This document shows, piece after piece, positions 61,375-64,000 of a DNA stretch of 64,000 nt (the stretch's first letter is position 1; each line of letters starts with the position of its first letter). The translations under genes were made by a program, and so were the position numbers. Under the pieces are notes generated by a model. That model saw only the letters and a program-made list of their open reading frames with translations, ran no database searches and was not told where the DNA came from. Origin of the DNA: G963664115 sp965263045 (GTDB lineage: Bacteria; Acidobacteriota; Terriglobia; 20CM-2-55-15); the NCBI GenBank assembly GCA_965263045.1, contig CBDHGK010000037.1, forward strand, positions 1 to 64,000, written 5' to 3'.

Positions 61375-61707
61375 TTACCGTGCAGCGCGATCTAGCACTT
61401 CTTTGGCCCACTGGTTCAGGCTCTTGCCGGACAGTTCCGCCGCTAGTGCGGCTTGGCGGTGCACCTCGGGGCTGACGCGAAACATCATCCGGCCCGAATA
61501 GGGCTTCTCTGGTTGCTTGCCGATCCCGGCACAGGTCTCGATATAGTCCTCTACGGCTTCATGAAAGGCTTCCCGAAGGGCTTCCACGTTATCGGCGTGA
61601 AAGCCGACACCATCGCGGATGCCCGCGATCTGGCCGGTGAAAATACTGTCATTGTCGTCATAGTCGATACGGGCCGAGTACCCCTTGTAAGCCATTGTGT
61701 TCGTCAT
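61375..61707 (-). CDS. hicB: HicB-type antitoxin
   Basis: The 110-residue protein has the HicB fold (YKGYSARIDYDDNDSIFTGQ, FHADNVEALREAFHEAVED) and a C-terminal Arc-like RHH domain (RMMFRVSPEVHRQAALAAEL, GKSLNQWAKEVLDRA). ATGA overlap joins it to hicA. Confidence 0.93.
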   Translation of the reverse strand: MTNTMAYKGYSARIDYDDNDSIFTGQIAGIRDGVGFHADNVEALREAFHEAVEDYIETCAGIGKQPEKPYSGRMMFRVSPEVHRQAALAAELSGKSLNQWAKEVLDRAAR

Positions 61708-61958
61708 GGTTTGATCTCAATCCTTTCCAAAAATGCACGGGCGGCTCGAATCTGATAACGCTTGGCCTCCTTGGTGGGGTGCGGGCGGTGGAAAGTTTCT
61801 ACCTCGCCATCCTTCTCGAACCGCACCCGTGACCCTCGGCCCTCGATCTTCCGTGCGCCCGCGGCGATGAGGAGCCCTTCGATTGCCGCCCATTCGATGG
61901 TACCGGACACTGGATCACGAAAGACGGCTGTGAGAGTCTTGCGCTGCTTACCCGTCAT
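61704..61958 (-). CDS. hicA: HicA-type toxin
   Basis: From ATG 61958 the 84 residues include TIEWAAIEGLLIAAGARKIE, GSRVRFEKDGEVETFHRPHP with the catalytic His region, and AKRYQIRAARAFLERI. It is an mRNA interferase with a double-stranded RNA-binding-like fold. Order hicA-hicB is standard. Confidence 0.9.
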   Translation of the reverse strand: MTGKQRKTLTAVFRDPVSGTIEWAAIEGLLIAAGARKIEGRGSRVRFEKDGEVETFHRPHPTKEAKRYQIRAARAFLERIEIKP

Positions 61959-61978
61959 AATTTTTGGAACGCTAACAA

Positions 61979-62001
61979 ATGCTTGCAATATGTGCAAGCA
62001 T
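61979..62001 (-). promoter_or_regulatory. Perfect palindrome upstream of hicA
   Basis: Arms ATGCTTGCA and TGCAAGCAT with a 5-bp spacer, 21 bases before the hicA ATG. The RHH domain of HicB would bind it to repress the operon. Confidence 0.8.
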
Positions 62002-62187
62002 AAAAGTGTACGTGTGTGAGATGCAGTGAGTGCGGTCTGACCCAAACTGGACGACACGACCGGGGAAGGGACCGCCGGAGGGGGAGACGAGAGAAGAAAT
62101 ACCCGGAGAATGGCCGCAGGATCGCCAGGGAGCGCCCTTGGGACCGTCCTCGGGCGTCAGGAGCCGTCAGAGGGGGTATTAGGGAAC

Positions 62188-62555
62188 GGGTCTCCACCCA
62201 AGACCAGACGCTGCGACTCCAGCACGACGCGCTCACCGACGGTGGCTGCGAGAAGCTCTTTCCGCGAAAAGCTCTCCGGCACCCGCACGACCCTCCCGGC
62301 CAGAGAGAAGCTCCTCGCGTTCGCGCGCAAGGGCGATGTCGTCGTGGTGTGGAAACTCGACCGCCTTGGCGCTCCCTCCGCGATCTGATTGATGTGGTGA
62401 ACTCGCTCCAGGACCGCGGGGTCGGATTACGGTCCCTCCAGGAAGCCATCGACACGACAACACCCAGCTCACGTTTCATATCTTTGCCGCACTTGCCGAG
62501 TTCGAGCGCGACATGATCCGTGAACGCACCACTGCCGGCCGATCTGTGGAAAAGG
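62188..62555 (+). pseudogene. Serine resolvase, frameshifted
   Basis: Pieces in different frames match the unit B resolvase: RVSTQDQTLRLQHDALTDGG, FREKLSGTRTTLPAREKL, DVVVVWKLDRLGAPS, LRDLIDVVNSLQDRGVGLRS and FERDMIRERTTAGRS. At least three frameshifts are present. No terminal repeats were found here. Confidence 0.75.
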
Positions 62556-62819
62556 CCGAAAAACAGCAACACGCTGTTCAGCGGCGATCCCTACAGCCAG
62601 TGGTTCGGGGCGCTGGCCCCGGAGCTGAACGCGCACCGGGAGGGTCCCTTCGGGGGCCGTGACGTCATCGCCGTCGGCGACGCGTTCGGGGAGACGTTCT
62701 TCTACTACACGTCACGCAACCCGGCCACCGGGAGACTCCAGAGGAAGGTGACCTTCGTCAAGCGGGTCGTCGTCTATGGCCTGCCCATCCTGCTCGCCTC
62801 CGGCTACTATCTGGATTGA
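62556..62819 (+). pseudogene. C-terminal fragment of an unrecognised protein
   Basis: The frame continues LFSGDPYSQWFGALAPELNA, GRDVIAVGDAFGETFFYYTS and VYGLPILLASGYYLD to TGA 62817. It has a hydrophobic C-terminal stretch. It is fused to resolvase sequence and lacks its own start. Confidence 0.4.
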
Positions 62820-62847
62820 GCGGTCCCGTCGGCCCCATTCCTGTCGC

Positions 62848-63060
62848 TTACCCTTCGGTGGAGATGATCCCGCCGCAATAGGTGCAGGTTTGGGCGCGAT
62901 CGATCCGCTTCGTGTAAGCCAGCTCTGTCGCGAAGTCACTTCGTGGAGGGTGTCTCAGCATCGGACTATCGTTCTCGATAGCATCCACTCCAACGCATTC
63001 TCGGTGCCGCAGATCACTCTTGCCTTCAATCGTCCGAACTATCACACCGTCAAGTTGCAT
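62848..63060 (-). CDS. Small hypothetical protein with CxxC
   Basis: ATG 63060 follows GGGAGGAC. The 70-residue product MQLDGVIVRTIEGKSDLRHR ends TCTYCGGIISTEG with one CxxC pair. I do not recognise it. It lies downstream of the replication-type gene on the same strand. Confidence 0.45.
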   Translation of the reverse strand: MQLDGVIVRTIEGKSDLRHRECVGVDAIENDSPMLRHPPRSDFATELAYTKRIDRAQTCTYCGGIISTEG

Positions 63061-63263
63061 TGTCCTCCCGAACCACTCACAGGTGGACGCCCAGGATTTG
63101 TCACAGGTTTTCCATCCCCCCCAGACCCCCCCAGCGCTCACCCACCACCTACACCTGACCCGATACGCCTCGTTGCACGGAAAGGAAGGGATATATCTCT
63201 ATTTTTCGATCAGAAAACAGGGGATCAACAGGCCCGCCACCAATACATAGCGCCTTTTTTTAC

Positions 63264-64000
63264 TCAGTCACCGTAAGTCAATGAATCTATTGCAATTGCC
63301 AGCGGTTGTCTCAATTCGTTACTAACTGTCTTCTGAGAGCACCCAATCTGAGCAGCAATGCCCGCGTAGACAGCCCCGCACGGTGTAATTCAACGATCTT
63401 CTTGGCCCTTTCCACACGCTTGGATTGATACCCTCTCGCCTCGTTGCGGCGTTCGTTCCAGCGCCGATCCTTCTCGCGCCGCGAGATCAGCGTCTTCATG
63501 TGGCGTTCTTCGTCCGGGGTGATGCGGAGTTGGTCGATTAGCGTGGCGTTCTTGTAGCGGTACAGACCTTGGCCCCTGCCGTACTGCCCGGCCATATGCT
63601 CCTTAACGCGCCGGTAGAGGGTGCTGAAGGTGCTCCGGGACCAGTCGCTACCCTCGATGAAGGAATCGCACTCACGGGCCAATGCGACGGTTTCATATTG
63701 GAAATTGTGCGTGTTGACCTGACCGGACTTCGCCAGTTCGTTCAGCATCAGGAACACGAACGTCTCCCTCCCGCCCTCGGCAATCTTCACGCGCAACTGC
63801 CGCAGCTTCCGCATGTCCGTCACCCTGTCCCAGTGCAGCGTCTCGAACGAGAACCGCCGCAGTTCCAGCGCGGACTCACCGCCCCGCTTGAACTGGATGA
63901 TGCGTCCGGGCGGTTTGTCGGCCTCGATCGCCGCCGCCTCTTTGCGCGTGAACGGCAACACGGCCTCGGCCAGCCGCTCGAAGTCATGCAGCAGCGGCGC
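63264..64000 (-). pseudogene. Replication-type protein, frameshifted, 5' end off window
   Basis: The frame enters from beyond the window (LLHDFERLAEAVLPFTRKEA) and reads LVKIAEGG-like helical sequence, ECDSFIEGSDWSRSTFSTLY, LYRYKNATLIDQLRITPDEE and KRVERAKKIVELHRAGLSTR. Near 63365 one base is missing; the other frame continues AIAAQIGCSQKTVSNELRQP, a helix-turn-helix, to TGA 63264. It resembles plasmid replication proteins, from memory. A sequencing error is possible. Confidence 0.5.

Noticed and set aside
62820..63263. Iterons or origin near the replication-type gene
   Set aside because: No repeated unit of 15-25 bp was seen; only a small ORF with a ribosome site is supported.

Overview
The window reads as GC-rich DNA of a Gram-negative bacterium. 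Type II secretion genes (36.8-40.9 kb), signal-peptide-bearing extracellular proteins and proteobacterial-style plasmid functions (RepA_C-type initiators, ParA plus ribbon-helix-helix partners) support this. The species cannot be fixed; the large low-complexity secreted beta proteins resemble those I associate with Acidobacteriota, but that is an impression. Most of the window is accessory DNA: a plasmid, or a chromosomal region built from plasmids, very rich in mobile-element debris and toxin-antitoxin (TA) loci.

Layout. 0-13 kb: a partial RelE-like toxin, a SprT-like gene cut by an IS1111-type element, a serine resolvase abutting a Tn3-like end, an Mrr-type nuclease and two PD-(D/E)XK proteins, a Doc TA pair, a resolvase-only Tn3-like unit and a complete group II intron. 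13-18.6 kb: a collagen-like membrane protein, a complete IS1634-type element, transposase remnants and an internally duplicated small protein. 18.8-28.1 kb: two 131-bp MITE-like repeats bracketing a parA operon, a HigBA pair and an IS256 remnant, then replicon module R1 with an IS607-type tnpB element. 28.7-33.5 kb: a secreted-protein cluster. 34.1-36.8 kb: replicon module R2. 36.8-40.9 kb: gspG-H-M-C-D. 41-46.4 kb: replicon fragments and four TA loci (FitAB-like, VapC/Phd, MazEF, plus a broken nuclease). 46.5-52.7 kb: replicon module R3, whose par operon carries two IS insertions. 53.3-56.4 kb: a secreted metallopeptidase. 56.5-57.3 kb: a second resolvase-only Tn3-like unit. 57.4-60.8 kb: replicon module R4, a diverged duplicate of R1. 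61.4-64 kb: HicAB and a frameshifted replication-type gene.

The main theme is repeated replicon modules with one order: origin, small Cys protein, repA, divergent promoter region, parA, RHH partner. Four modules keep repA and an origin, and fragments of at least three more are scattered between them. Each complete origin carries iterons about 34 bp apart, made of a module-specific prefix joined to a more conserved core. This looks like replicons that duplicated and diverged in specificity while being broken by transposition, inversion and recombination. Two IS insertions (IS1182-type and IS1634-type) and one IS1111-type insertion can be excised on paper to restore intact reading frames exactly.
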